64,000 nucleotides of DNA from the NCBI GenBank assembly GCA_000320605.2, contig KB445821.1:83703-147702 (forward strand), given 5' to 3'. Numbering within the stretch: the stretch's first letter is position 1; every line of letters begins with the position of its first letter. The stretch comes from Gelatoporia subvermispora B (Eukaryota > Basidiomycota > Agaricomycetes > Polyporales > Gelatoporiaceae). Under the pieces are notes generated by a model that was not told where the DNA came from, did not search any database, and was given only the letters and a program-made list of their open reading frames with translations. Position numbers and translations under genes: made by a program. Positions 13,752 through 26,329 of the stretch are shown one piece after another.

Positions 13752-15919
13752 TTACACTGGACCTCTGCTGCGGACCCCGATCTCAACCAACAGGTCCGCC
13801 CTCTTGATCACGAAGTAATCCTTCAACTTGCTCTCATACGAATCTATATCGTAGCCAGGCGCGAAGCGAAGCTCCAAGCGTTGCAGCATATGGCAGACTA
13901 CCATACGCATCTCCTGCAGAGCCAGATTCTTGCCGACGCAGTTCGAGGGGCCGAAGGAGAATGGCATGAACGCGTTGGTATCATGGACAAATGTGCTCTC
14001 GTTGATGCCGGCTTCCTGTGATGTCATCTCGCCGATCGCGATCAGCCAGCGATTGGGCCAGAAGGAGGATGTGTACGGCGCAAAATTACGGGCATCGCGG
14101 TTCACACAATATGTTGGGATGATTGTGCCAGTGCCCTCGGGTATATAGCTGGTGGGGGCGATGTCATTAGATCGAGGTCAACTTCCGCAAATGGGCAAAT
14201 ACTTACTATGGACCCACGACCTTGCCTCCAGGGGGACTGACGCGCTGGCTACCACCAGGGACAACGGGAAATAGGCGCAGAGCCTCGTTTCTGGCTACAT
14301 TGTAAGGTATCCAAGCCTTGTATAGGGATAAGTGATGACATACATCGCGGCATTAAGAATTGGCATGGTCTGATGATGCTTCGTGTCGAGAGCGTTCTCT
14401 CCAGCTGGGTAGTACTTGTCGATCTCAGCCTGAAGCCGCTTGTACTCGGCAGGGTTCGCAAGTAGGAAGTAGAACAGGTTCGTCAATACATTTGCCGTGG
14501 TGTCCGACCCGGCAATAAGAGCGAGGATCCCGTCGTTGATGACTTCAGGAAGGGAACGTTTGTGTTTCTCCAAACCGTCTTCGTCGTTCTGCGCGATGGA
14601 ACATCAGACAGTGTGAAGAGTATCTGCACACGTGGAAGTGGGATTACGAGATGGTAGAATAAATCCTTGGAAATCGATCCTCGCTCAACACGGCGCTTTG
14701 CACGACCCGTGCAGTATTCTCGGAATCGATGGATGTCTTTTCCGAGACCCAGAGGGACTAGCTGCTTAACATACATTGCGCCCCATGGCATGTATGAGAA
14801 GACTTGGCCAGCTCTGTATCAAATTGTGTCACTAGAAGATGCATCTGATTGCAAGAACGGCTTACTCTTGACTGTCTTGCATGATACCCCACACACCATC
14901 GACGTCCCCATTTGCAAGCATGTGGGGGCCTTCACCGAACCTGTGTTACTGTGTATCAATATGTCTGGGTCTCGACATGTATGAACGTACGCTATACGAC
15001 TAATAACATCGAATCTGAATAATGCCGTAAGCATCTTAGATGAATTGCAAATAGTCTCGAGGCGGGCTTACGTGAACCAGCTGAAGTAGGTTCCGAGATC
15101 GAAGCTTCCCGTCTGTCTCCCCACTGTATCCACGAGCTCTTGTACGAATCCTGCAACTATGAGCTCGTATTCCTTGAGTGCTGTTGAATTGAAACCGCGG
15201 TTCCACCGCTTGCGTAAAGCAGAATGATGCTCTCCGGACGTAGATATGAGAGATACTACTGGAGGATACAGACCCCGAGCTTTGTATGCTGTGACAGGAC
15301 AGCTGGGTCATAATATCTGACATGGCCGCATCTCCTGAAGCCACGTACTTTCATTTTTGGGAAGCCCGGAAGTACCCAGCATACCAGGTATTGCCGCAGG
15401 ATCGCGAATGGAGAGAGCGTTTGGTCCTAGAGAGCACAAGATCAGCGCTCAGTTCATTGGCGCCTATTGCGAAAAGCTTACCGACACGAACAACATCACC
15501 GTATCGCTCATGCAGCTGATCGAGGTGCATGTGTTGGAAACCTCCCAGGGCGACACGCGTAAACGCCAAGCGGGAGACTTTGTGCAGAAGGGGGCCGGGG
15601 TACTGTGCAAGAGGATGAAACGGAGACAGGCGGTATATCACAACAGAGCTAGCAAGAATCGCCCAGTACACAAGGGATGTACCCCAGATCGAGAGTAGTG
15701 TACCATCGTAAGACGTGAAAGCAGAAAGCAAGACAGGCGGGATACCAAGGATCACAAGATGAACAAGTGGTTCTTTGGGCTCATATCGCCTGAAGGTCCA
15801 GTGCGCCATCTAAGGACGCGTTATGGCAAATCATCTAAATGAGATCAGCTGGCACTTACGATAGATGCAATGGCTACGATTGGGATGGACTTCATCTCCG
15901 GGGATTCAAGAACCGACAT
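13752..15919 (-). CDS. Cytochrome P450 monooxygenase, copy A (intact)
   Basis: Membrane-anchored haem monooxygenase; substrate unknown. Exons 15860-15919, 15482-15809, 15349-15426, 15072-15279, 14991-15014, 14866-14940, 14648-14813, 14344-14588, 14207-14290, 13752-14148; 1665 nt, 554 aa, in frame throughout. A hydrophobic N-terminus (two segments) precedes the proline hinge region YPGPLLHKVSRL. Then come HERYGDVVRVGPNALSIRDP, SGEHHSALRKRWNRGF (helix C), the I-helix AGSDTT, the ExxR motif in NEALRLFP, and the haem loop FSFGPSNCVGKNLA with its cysteine ligand. The hinge and PNALSI block are of the benzoate 4-monooxygenase-like kind. It is duplicated as decayed copy B at 17.7-19.8 kb. Microexon 14991-15014 (24 nt) is supported by the same exon in copy B. 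Confidence 0.9.
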
Positions 15920-15980
15920 GGTGGCGGGGTGCTCACACTACGTCGTGAGCCAAGTAATGGCCCGGATGGAGAAGGAGTCG

Positions 15981-15990
15981 GTATATAAAG
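15981..15990 (-). promoter_or_regulatory. TATA-like element of P450-A
   Basis: CTTTATATAC on the minus strand, about 62-71 nt upstream of the ATG at 15919. The aligned position in copy B (about 19879-19888) reads CTGTGTATAC, so the TATA core is lost there while its flanks are conserved. This suggests the element matters for copy A. Confidence 0.5.
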
Positions 15991-16799
15991 TCTGGTAAAT
16001 GCTGCCGAGATCTGGGCGTCCCAACGCGCGTCCAGCTGGCCGATAACCAGCAATTGAGGCAGGGTCAGATTTATGAGGCTATGCAACGGATTCTCCACGT
16101 CGAGAAGCACAGTCATCGGACTTCCGTACACGTGATGTGTCCCAAGCCGCGGGGATATCCCACAATGCAGATTCGAACCGCTGTGAATCCCGTCAAGATT
16201 CGACATTGCCGGAGATACATGCTGCATCTGTCCCATCTGTCATCCCGATAGTCAGGCTCAGTCCATGTTTCGCGGACGTCGGCAACATTGAGCATACGGT
16301 CCGCGGCAAAATTAGCGCTTTCACGTGCTCCAGGTAGCGAAGTATATGAGACAGAATTGATCGCACCTGACGCTCAGCTCATGATACAAGCACATAGCTG
16401 TGTAGGTCGGAGTACACCCCGATCATCGCCAAATAACTCGATCCCTTCAAAGTCTGATGCGAGTGATATAGCCGTCATCTGTAGTGCAAGCCGCTCCTCA
16501 CCCGATATCGCCATCTGACAACTACTCCCATGAGACATCGAGACGCGCGTATATCCGCTATAGCACCTTCTATGAGTCTCAGTACTGGTTTGTGCTAGCG
16601 AATGTCTGTAAGGGAGAGTTCGTCAGACCGAGTGGCTGTGGAACTCTTTCGCAGCTACATTTCTCACTGGACATGCTTTAGGCGCTGTACATTCTGACTC
16701 CTGAGTGAGGCCATCGCCAGTGCGCAGCCGAATTGAAGCTGACGACCGAGATGAAGATCATGGCAGAAAGCAGCGTGGAGATGAAGGTAACGAGGAAAA

Positions 16800-17144
16800 G
16801 TATCTGCCTGATGATTGTCGTCGGCGCTGAGGTGTGGGCAGACAGTTCTGGATCCATTTCCATCAGGTGCAGCCTCTCAAAGGAGCCTTGAAGCGCCCAC
16901 AGAGCACTTGCGTGATCTTCTTCGCTCGGCGTACCGTGCAGACGGCACACTGATCTGTGGACTTTCCAGCGCATCCATTGACTTTGTTTTTAGGAACACA
17001 TTTTAGTATCAGCGTGATACCTCGCAGATGGATGGTGTAGCTTACACAACATGTAGCTCTCTTACATGACGAGCAGGCGTTGAGCTGCGGACCGTCTACG
17101 GTTGGCCGCGCATGGCACTGGAAGCAGAGAGCGACTGCAGACAT
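16800..17144 (-). pseudogene. SET/MYND copy 2, truncated remnant
   Basis: Exon 1 from the ATG at 17144 matches copy 1 almost residue for residue (CFQCHARPTVDGPQLNACSS), but the last MYND-exon Tyr-Cys pair is changed to Cys-Cys. The intron 1 acceptor that reads CCTAAG in copy 1 is CCTAAA here, and the following WKVHRSVCRLHGTPSEEDHAS is in another frame. The sequence stops at the duplication junction near 16820, so the SET domain is absent. Confidence 0.8.
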
Positions 17145-20100
17145 TGCGTTAGGGATCGTTTCGTATCAGAGAGGAAGGCTCGGGGCGATTGAGTCTGCAG
17201 CGACTCGTAGAATTTTCAATTGTCGATGTCCCGACTTGGTCCCGACATTGCCAGTAGCGTCATATATACACATAGTGAGTTTGCGGTGTGGCACGACAAG
17301 GAGTGGCCATCGAAGGCCACAATCTGCGACAACAAAAGCGACAGAGGTCTGTAGCGCCAGGCTATAGTGCTTTTCGGCTGCTTGCGGGGGGCGTGGCGGT
17401 GGCAACGCAAGCTGTGCAGTGAACGCGTACTACTAAATGGACAATCCAGAATCAACCTATTAGTCTGATGCCTTTATATTGCTGTCGACTCAAGCTACTT
17501 GGCCTGTGTCCAGCGCGCTGTAACCGTGCTTCCAGCGGGAGTGGTGCCCAAGAATGAGAGGATGTAGCAGTGGTGTTAGTCAATTCAAAATGATGCAAAT
17601 TGAGTAAGCGGAACTATCATCATAAACAAGGCAAGAATCCCAAGGCGAGTTATGACCACTACAGGGAACATCTGCTGCGAGGCGTCACCTCAACCGATAG
17701 CTCCGCCCTCTTAATTACGAAGTAATCCTTCAACTTGCTCTCATACGAATCTACGTCGTAGCCAGGCGCAAAGCGAAGCTCCAAACGCTGGAGGGTATGG
17801 CAGACTACCATTCGCATCTCCTGCAGAGCCAGATTCTTGCCCACGCAGTTCGAAGGCCCGAATGAGAACGGGATAAACGCGTTGGAATTGTAGACAAATG
17901 TGCTTTCGTCGATACCAGCCTCCTGCGGGGTCATCTCGCCGGTTGCGATGAGCCAACGATCGGGCCAGAAGGATGTGGTATACGGTGCGAAGTTGCGAGG
18001 GTCTCGGTTCATGGAGTACGTCGGGATGATTGTAAAGGTACTTTCCGGTATATAGCTGGGTACTGGCGGTATCATCAGATAGCAGTCGACTCGCCCAAAT
18101 ATTAATCTACTCACTAGGAGCCAACGACCTTACCACCGGGGGGACAAACGCGCTGGCTCCCGCCGGGAACAACGGGCAACAGGCGCAGAGCTTCATTTCT
18201 GTGCAGACCATAAGGCTCTGGAATATACATATGAATATTTGACAACATACATCACAGCGTTGAGAATCGGCATATTCTGATGATGCTCCGTGTCGAGAGC
18301 GTTCTCGCCAAGTGGGTAGTACTTGTCAATCTCTACCTGGAGACGCTTGTACTCGGCAGGGTTCGCGAGGAGAAGGTAGAATAGATTCGTCAGCGCGTTT
18401 GCCGTGGTATCTGATCCGGCGAGGATGGCAAGGATCCCGTCGTTGACAACATGAGAAAGGGGGCGTCCCCGCTTGCCTGAGCCGTCTTCATTATTCTACG
18501 AGAGTAAAAGTTAGACATCGTGAATGAGATTAAACAACACCACTGACGAGGTAATAAAAGAGATCCTTGTGTAACGATCCTCGCTCCACACGCCGATTTG
18601 CGCGATCTGTGCAATAATTGCGGAATTTCTAGATGTTTCGGCCGATCCCCAGAGGTATCATTTTCTTCACATACATTGCTAGCCATGGCATGTATGAAAA
18701 GAACTGGCCGGCCCTATTTGTCAGAAGCATGAGGCGAAGTTGATTGTCCACAATGACATCGATCTTACTCTTGACTGTCCTGCATTATACTCCATACGCC
18801 CTCAATGTCTCCGTCTGCAAGCATGTGAGACCCTTCTCCGAATCTAGGTAGCCTTGGCTCAAGACTCTGGGCTCTCGGAACTGGCGGACTTACGCTATAC
18901 GACTAATCACATCGAATCTGGGCCAAGCCATCCGCAGCTCAGTTGGGTTACAGATAGTCTAGATATTCACGACTTACGTGAACCAGCTAAAGTAGGTTCC
19001 AAGATCGAAGCTTCCCGTCTTTTTGCCCACTACGTCCACGAGTTCCTCCACAAATCCTGCGACAATTTGCTCATAGTCTTTGAGTGCCGTAGAAGTGAAA
19101 CCGCGGTTCCATAGCTTGCGCATCGCCGAATGGTCGTCACCAGACATGGAAATAAGAGACATAATACGTGGGTATAGGCCGCGCGCTTGATATGCTGTGG
19201 AAGGAAAACCATGGTCTAATCTCCTCAGCACGTGAGACCTATTGTAAGCACACACTGTCGCACTTGGGGAGGCTAGCGGTGCCAAGCATACCGGGAATTG
19301 CAGAGGGGTCGCGAATGGATAGTGCGTTTGGTCCTATACAACATCGGATGAGCGATCGAGTCTAGATACGGGTGAAGGTAGACTTACCAACACGAACAAT
19401 GTCACCATAACGTCCATGTAGTTGATCGATATGCATGTGCGAGGATCCTCCCAGAGCAACACGTGTAAACGCGACGCGAGTGACTTTGTGCAGAAGCGGA
19501 CCAGGGTATCGTGCTAGAGGATGAAATGGAGACAGATGGTATATCGTAATAGAGCTAGCAAGAATCGCCCAGTACACAAGGGACGTAACCCAGATCCAGA
19601 GTAGTGAGCCATCATGAGACGTGAAGGCAGAAAGCAAGACAGGCGGGACGACAAGGATCGCAAGATGAACAAGTGGTTCTTTAGGCTCGTATCGCCTGAA
19701 GGTCCAGTGCGCAATATAAGGACACGTTATAGGAAATCATCCATGTGAGATCAACCGGTACTCGCGATGGACGCGATGGCTACAATCGGGATGGACTTCA
19801 TCTCCAGGGGTTGAAGAACTGCCATGGTGGCGGGGTGCTCACATTACGTCGTGAGACAAGTAATGGCTGAAGGAGTCGGTATACACAGTCTCCTAAATCT
19901 CTTCGAGATATGGGTGTCCCAGCGAGCGTCCTGTTGGCCGTTAACCCACACTGGAGGCGGCGTCAGACTCTGGAGGCTATGCAACAGATTCTCCACGTCG
20001 AGAAGCGCAGTTAGACTTCCGTACACGCGATGTGTCCCAAGCCGCGGGTATATCCCACAATGCGGATTCGAACCGCTGTGAATCCCGTCAAGATTCGACA

Positions 20101-20450
20101 GTGCCGGGGGTACATGGCAAACCGCTCCTCACCCGAGATCGCCGTTTGACAACCACTCCACGAGACATCGAGACGCGCACATATCCGTTACAGCACCTTC
20201 TATGAGTCTCGATACTGGTTCGTTCTAATGACTGTCTTGAGGGGAAAGTTCTTCAGAACGAGTGGCTTTGCAAGTCTCTCGCACTCACATCTCCGCCTGG
20301 ACATGCTAAGTTAGACGCTGTATATCCTGAGCGAGGCAAACATTGCTCGTGCGTAGCCGATTTGAAGCAGACGATAGGAAGATAACGAGAGAAAGCAGGG
20401 TGGAGAAGAAGATAACGAGGGAAAGTATCTCTTTGCTATTGCAAGGCTAG
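16820..20450. repeat. Segmental tandem duplication, unit 2
   Basis: Second, decayed unit of the SET/MYND + P450 duplication. Similarity continues past the P450-B start codon through its upstream region to about 20430, where both units end in GAGAAAG...GAAAGTATCT. Confidence 0.85.
17659..19825 (-). pseudogene. Cytochrome P450, copy B (decayed duplicate of A)
   Basis: Every exon of copy A has a recognisable counterpart, down to AGSDTT, NEALRLLP and FSFGPSNCVGKNLA. Disablements: an in-frame TAG at 18629-18631 where copy A has a His codon in GKDIHRF; the first exon ends at GCGAGT instead of GTAAGT; and the acceptor before exon 2 is CCTTAT where copy A has CCTTAG. The stop lies upstream of the I-helix, so no haem domain could be made. 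The promoter TATA is also lost. The C-terminal exon is intact and ends at 17659. Confidence 0.85.
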
Positions 20451-20459
20451 AACTCGGAG

Positions 20460-21035
20460 CCCGATTTGAACGTCGAGAGCGTGCCTCCGGGTGTCCCGGG
20501 TCGTACATAGAAGGCATCTTGGGGTCCTCGTATTGATCTTCCCTAATTTAAAGATTTCCCATGTCTCCATCCCACCCTCCAACCGGTATCTAGGACCACT
20601 ACCTAGGATAATTATCATTCGAATTGGAACCATCCATAATGAACCCGAGCACCACACAGCGATTCTCAGTGAGCGTGAGCGTTGTATGAGTCATCTGATT
20701 CAGGCCTTTGCCCAGTTTAACCTCGAAAAAACGCCAAATGAAGGTCCTAGTGGTGATATACACGAGCCGACAACCACCCAACTCAAGTCGAGGTCAGCTG
20801 CGAACATCGCTAAAAATGGACCCAACCGTATTTCCAGTTCACATAGCACGACGGCAGTGACTGGCGCCAACACGTATTGTACACTGATATCACTGCGGCT
20901 TATAATGTTACTGGCGAGGTAATGTACTTAAATCGATAACGACCTCCAGCTGCTCTGTAGATTGTGCATGTGGTCAGGTGAGATTGGATCAGGTAACCCA
21001 CGGTGAGTTCAAGATATCTTTCATCAGACATCTGC
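20460..21035. other. No recognisable gene
   Basis: Lies between the duplication end and DUF6534-B. Forward and reverse frames here are short and show no motif. Confidence 0.35.
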
Positions 21036-21042
21036 ACTCATG

Positions 21043-22990
21043 TCATCCTAGCAACGCTCGATCAGTCTTTTCTAAAGAAGCCCATTGTGACGAACACACC
21101 ATGCTTGACTTTGTACCTGGCGTCCTGTCGAATGGATGGCCCCTAACGATGATGGTCGACGATCGGGGAGATTGTAGATCTGAGCGCTCGAGCAAGCTGG
21201 GATTAAGCGTCAAACCCGAGTTCATGTGACGCAGCTTCTCCCGCGCGTTGAGACTGGGATGCAGACGTCGAGTGGTCAGCATCAGCATCGGAATACCTAC
21301 TTGTAAAGGCTCACGTTGCGAGAACCGAGTTCACGTAGCCTATGGGAGATCAGCAAGGCCTTGGAGCATAGTCGAGGAAGTGTCACTCACACTTGCTGAT
21401 GAGGCAGAACGGAACAGATAGCCAAAGCGTCTTTGGGAATACGGTGGTCTACGACATAACTAATCTCTCCAAATCTGGACACTCCAGGGCTCACCAGAAT
21501 TATTGCGCACGTCGACACCATGCTGGAGGAGGTCAGAAAGTCGTATGTCCAATCCTCAAAGGACGCACGATGTCAGAACGCCGGTATTTACTGTGTACAT
21601 GACGATCACATTGATTAGCCGGTCGGTTCTGCGCATGCAGGAAGCGATCAGCAGCATTCAGCTGAACATAATATCTAAGGCTCAACTTGAGCATCCCTGA
21701 TCGTATCTTGCGCAGATAGTAGCACAGCGAGGCCGAGATCACGAAATCATTGGCCATGCTGCATCCAATACCTGCTATGGGTGACCACTGCGAATCGACT
21801 GTCATTAGGTAGTACCAGCATCGGGATAATGATGACTCACCGACACTTTCGCAAGGGTTATTTCCAGGTGACTCTTTGATCTAACAAGATGTCAGTGATG
21901 CTTCTCAGACATGCTCCGGACGTACATACATCTCGAAGGCATAGACTGTAGTCGAATAAGCTATTAGGGGTGTAACCTGAGCATGTTTAAAGAGACGTAC
22001 ATATGCCAAGAGCTAAGGGACATGCTGGTGAGTAGGAGGCTGATCTTGTTACAAGAAGCAGCCTACTGAATTGCGCCAGTGCCAGGATAACCTTTCAATA
22101 CTGCATCAAGATCAGATTTCGGATGAGAACATGGAGAGCTTACGATAATGACTGGGATGAAAATGTTGCCTTCGCTTGCTGTATGGCAATGACTCAACAT
22201 GGAAAGCGACTCCTATTTATTGCGGTCTCCTTACTTCTGTACACGCGTAGACCGAAGAAACTGTTCCAATGGGTTGGGTCATTGCCTTTGAGCGTGGATC
22301 CTGGAGCTCACCATTGTACCATCAGGCCCATGGAGATCTGAGAGCTATTAAAATTGGGAGATTGTATCTCAAAGAAGGGCGCACTGTGATCGCGACATCC
22401 TCCTGCGTTGCGGAGTGCCGCATTATTCAGATGTTGTACACCAGAGGAAATTTGACCTACCGCAATTCCACTGTTATCTCGCATATCAGTGACATCCTTC
22501 TGGTGTGCAAGACAAACATACGGTGGGACCAGTTCATTAGCCGAGAGGTTCCCGTAATTGATAACTAGGGACCACCACGAACTGTACAGAATAAAGGCGA
22601 GCTGTAATGTATCCATGATTCTATATCGAATGATGAGCGTGCCTCAAGTGGGTAATGAAAAAGTTCTACTTACACAAGGGCAGTTACCTGCAGCCGTCGC
22701 AAACATGTAATATGGCAAATGAGAAGCAGAAGCAGGCTCACAAATATCTTTAGAATTCTCCGATCATCCCAATAATGTCCGTAGTAGATATAAGCTTGTA
22801 GGGCCGTAATACCATAGAACCTATGAATGCGGCAATCGTTCAGTATCGGACCGTTCAGCACCAATCATGGAGACACGGAGAAACCATTGTCTGAAACTTA
22901 CACAGCACTGAAGACTACCGAGAGGAGCAGTGCTCCGCCATTAGGCACCACCAGCGACTGAATGACTTCCTCAGGAATGGGAGACGACAT
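21043..22990 (-). CDS. DUF6534 seven-TM membrane protein, copy B
   Basis: Exons 22902-22990, 22742-22820, 22674-22687, 22522-22620, 22461-22470, 22385-22402, 22312-22337, 22235-22260, 22144-22178, 22067-22091, 22001-22012, 21930-21945, 21841-21880, 21687-21787, 21569-21628, 21495-21522, 21391-21448, 21315-21339, 21043-21253; 972 nt, 323 aa, uninterrupted. It shares exon lengths and phases with copy A except exon 9 (35 nt). Landmarks: VVPNGGALLLSVVFSAV, GITALQAYIYYGHYWDDRR, MDTLQLAFILYSSWWSLVI, GIA-EDVAIT-ISMGLMVQC-FFGLRVYR across four microexons, NDFVISASLCYYLRKIRSG, TDRLINVIVMYTVNTGVLTS, LNAREKLR. Taking the last exon straight to the TGA at 21043 is the simplest reading; a further C-terminal intron is possible. 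Function unknown. Confidence 0.83.
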
Positions 22991-24131
22991 CACAGAACCA
23001 GCCCCGTCAAGAGGAGAAGAGAGAAGGTGATAGAAGGTGATACCGAGAACATCAGCCCACCCTCCCGGAAGTGCTCGAGATATGCACATACAGGCTGCGT
23101 ACGTCTGTCATGCCGCGGAGATTCCATGCGTACAGACGTTGCGCAATCAGTCACCTCGGACGTCGGGCTCCGCATTTCAATCAGTCTGAGGGCCGCGTGA
23201 GCCCCGCATAGACAGGCCGATCCTCGAGACCGCATTTAATGCGCCAATTAGTTCGCGGGTTCCCAGAAGCATTGGTAGGCGCATTGATATGAACGTCCAT
23301 GTGGGCAGTGCGTGCATCACGGCTCCGCTCAACGGCCTCGGACTAGCAACGGGCCAGCATGCGTATTGATGGCTATTGCACTCGCGACCTGTCAATACTC
23401 TGATGTATTGCGTCGCGCTGCCAATGATGAGTATGTGATAGATTAGCGTTTTGGTGACTCGATGTGCGTGAAACAGGGTAGGTCGTCGCACGGATGCTGC
23501 TCACGGATGCTGTTTCATTCCGTATCCACTGAGCTACAAAGACGTTGAGAGGGACTGAGCTGGTCTCCATCATGGGCAGCGCAGAGGTTCGACTGTGACC
23601 GTGGGAGAAGTATCATATGACAAGCCCCCTGGGCGCTCAGTATGAGCGACGATGTTCGATTCCCTCGTTGTATGGAGTTATAGCTTGTGCGTGCATGCTG
23701 GATGTATTAGTTCTGGTCAGTATGTGTGGCAGCGACTCGGTGTTTGTCAGAGCTACGTTAGGTCTGCGCGGAAGGGAGAGACGCGGTTCCCTCAATCAGG
23801 TTCCGCTAACAGGTATCACTGTTTGACAGATGTGATGCAGGATTCTCTGGCATGTGTAATTCACCAGAGGTACAGTCACTCAGGGTCAGGGCGCACTGTA
23901 GGAGGTCGATACAGTCTGTCCTAGTTGGCCACCATAATGTTCAATACTTCAAACGATCCACAGGCGGAATACAAACGATCTCGATAACGTCGCAGAGTAC
24001 CTGCTCCGCAGGTAGAGCATCGTCCACTAAATGGGCAACCAGCCCGGCTCACAAAGGTACCTCTCATCCATAGCTCAGACACTTATGACCATGCCATACT
24101 AGTCGCATCGCCCAGTGAGCTTGTTGACTGG

Positions 24132-26121
24132 TCACGTTCGGAGGCATATAAGACTTACACTGGTCAACTTCTTCGACGGAACGCTGTACACGGGAGCAGC
24201 GAGGCGCACCTCCGAGACGACCTGCAGTAAGATAAGACGTTAGCAATGTCTCACCAGCATATCACAGAGCACAATGCGGTGTCGACTCACCAATGCCGAG
24301 GGACGATCAGGCTGTGTGCTTTCATAATGCACAAACATGCTGTGGTCAAGCGGAGGTCCGGAATGTATGTTGCGCAGGTTGGCGCGTGCGTTGAGGCTGT
24401 CCAGTGAACTATCTCAGTGACTATTATGTACTTAAGAGTCTACCTGGGAGGGCTTGCTTACGTGGAAAGAACCGAATTTACATAGCCTGGGCTGTTGTCA
24501 GATGTGACGCTACCACCGGATGAGGAGATACCCACATTTGCTGACAAGAGAGAATGGAATTGCGAGCCATAAGCTTTCACTAAATGCGACGGTCTGCGCC
24601 CAAAGTGAAGTAGCTCCATAACGTCTCATCCACGCAATGGCCTTACCAAAACAATAGCGAACACTGCAACCACGCTGTAGAGATGTCAGCACGGATATTT
24701 ATTTGAGGACACTAGAGCTCACGAGGTCAGGAGGCCAGTATTGACTATATACATGATGATCACACTGATCAGCCTGTCCGACCTTAAGATGTCAAAGAGT
24801 TGGATGCAATACGTAGAGCCTAAGTCTGCATCTCACTTGAGTAACCCGGAGCTGAACCTGCGCAGATAGCAACACAGGGAGATTGTAATGAGAAAGTCCG
24901 CCGTCATGCTGCACGCAAGCCCAGTTGCAGCAGCCCACTGCGGTGAAGCCATGGGCAGTCAGAATATGATCAAGGGCGAATTCAACGTACGGATACTTCC
25001 GAGAGTGCTGGAGCAAATTGGGTTCTTTCACTGCGCTGCGGTAAGAAAACGCATCGTACGGGACAGAGAATACCTGCATAAAGGTAGCATAGACTGTAGC
25101 ATCGTGCAAGTCAGTATGCTCCCGGAGTCATCTTTTATGACACTGACAAATTCCGAATGCTAGGAGTACGAAGAACGCTCTCGTGAGTCCATCGTGAAGA
25201 TGCGTACAAGTAGCGATGTACCAAATTGTGCCAATGAAAGGCCAATCTTGTGACCTTATCAGCATACATATCAAGGATTCCGCAAATTAAAGACGAACGA
25301 TCAATATCGGGATGATCATATTTCCTTGGCTCGCTTGGCAGTCCGTTAGCTTTCTAAATCACCTGCATGCATGCTGTCGTACTTCTCCACACACGCATCG
25401 CGAAGAAGCTGCATCAAGATTGAACTCTATGTGTTGTGATTGGCCGAGTAATGTTTTACCTCTGGACGAGAAGACCCATACAAATCTGTTACAAAGGAAG
25501 CCCAAATAGGTATCACGTCTTTTGTATCACAGCAATGGACTCACAGTCACTGCGATATCTGCCTGATTGGACGATGTAACAACACGTTAGGATGTACAAT
25601 ACATGATTCCACCTACTGCGATTCCTCTGTACCAGGGTCAACCAAGATTCGCGGCCTCGAATTAGGTGCTCACGGGGGTATCAATTCGATCGATTGAAAG
25701 TTGCCGTAGTTGGTAACGAGTGACCACCAGGCGCTGTAGATACTGAAGACGATTTGCACTGTATCGAAGGTTCTGCCACGTTCCATGAATATCGCTCGTG
25801 TATATGGTTCATATCGGGATACCTACGCTAGAACTCCAACCCACAGACATGCTATTACCGTCACTCGCTGGGATGAAGGCAGCGGTCACTCACGAAGACC
25901 TTCAGCAATGACCGGTCATTCCAGTACCGGTCGTAATATATGTACGTCTGTAGGACCGTGATCCCGTAGAGCCTGTATTTGGTGCAGTATCAATGTTGAC
26001 ATGCATTACTGGAACCGAGATCAGGAGCTTACAAAGCGTTAAAAACAGCCGAAAGAAAAAGTGCGCCCCCGTTAGGCTCCACGAAGGAATGTATAAGGCC
26101 TTCTGAGTCGGGCACAGACAT
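24132..26121 (-). CDS. DUF6534 seven-TM membrane protein, copy C (probably disabled)
   Basis: Exons 26033-26121, 25894-25972, 25851-25867, 25674-25772, 25617-25626, 25545-25562, 25460-25485, 25383-25408, 25299-25333, 25222-25246, 25148-25159, 25078-25093, 24991-25030, 24837-24937, 24723-24782, 24647-24674, 24536-24593, 24462-24486, 24291-24396, 24132-24221; 960 nt, 319 aa if spliced so. Everything matches the family except microexon 3, whose donor reads ATGTCT where the others have GTxxxx; one base (25850) accounts for it. The alternative GT two bases further on creates a stop at the next junction. The intron after 25078-25093 uses a GC donor (GCAGGT). Landmarks: EPNGGALFLSAVFNAL, GITVLQTYIYYDRYWNDRS, TADFLITISLCCYLRRFSSG, WLAIPFSLVSKCYVN. 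Likely a young pseudogene, or a sequence error at one base. Confidence 0.72.
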
Positions 26122-26329
26122 GGCAGAAATGCCCCGTCGAGGGGAGTGGTTCGAAGGAGTGATGGGACGAGAACGCAATTTGAGCGACAAGATATACAGC
26201 GCCCATTCTTGCCTGCCATGTGGAAGAGAGATTCGACAATATATCACCTGCCATAAAGCTACAGATCCGTTGGATATCCCCGCGCCCCCATGAAAAAAGT
26301 TGGCGCGCCTTGTTCACATCACAGTAAGT

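Larger units (their letters stand above)
12940..16815. repeat. Segmental tandem duplication, unit 1
   Basis: This stretch (5' part of SET/MYND copy 1, P450-A and its upstream region) matches 16820-20450 in the same order and strand. Anchors about 3.88 kb apart include the MYND exon (13213 and 17092) and the P450 upstream block (16066 and 19978). The junction is visible near 16803-16822, where the right end of unit 1 (GAGGAAAAGTATCT) runs straight into SET/MYND sequence equivalent to 12945. Confidence 0.85.

Noticed and set aside
25845..25870. AT-AC (U12-type) intron in copy C
   Set aside because: The intron starts ATGTCT, not ATATCC, and ends CAG, so it is a mutated GT-AG intron.
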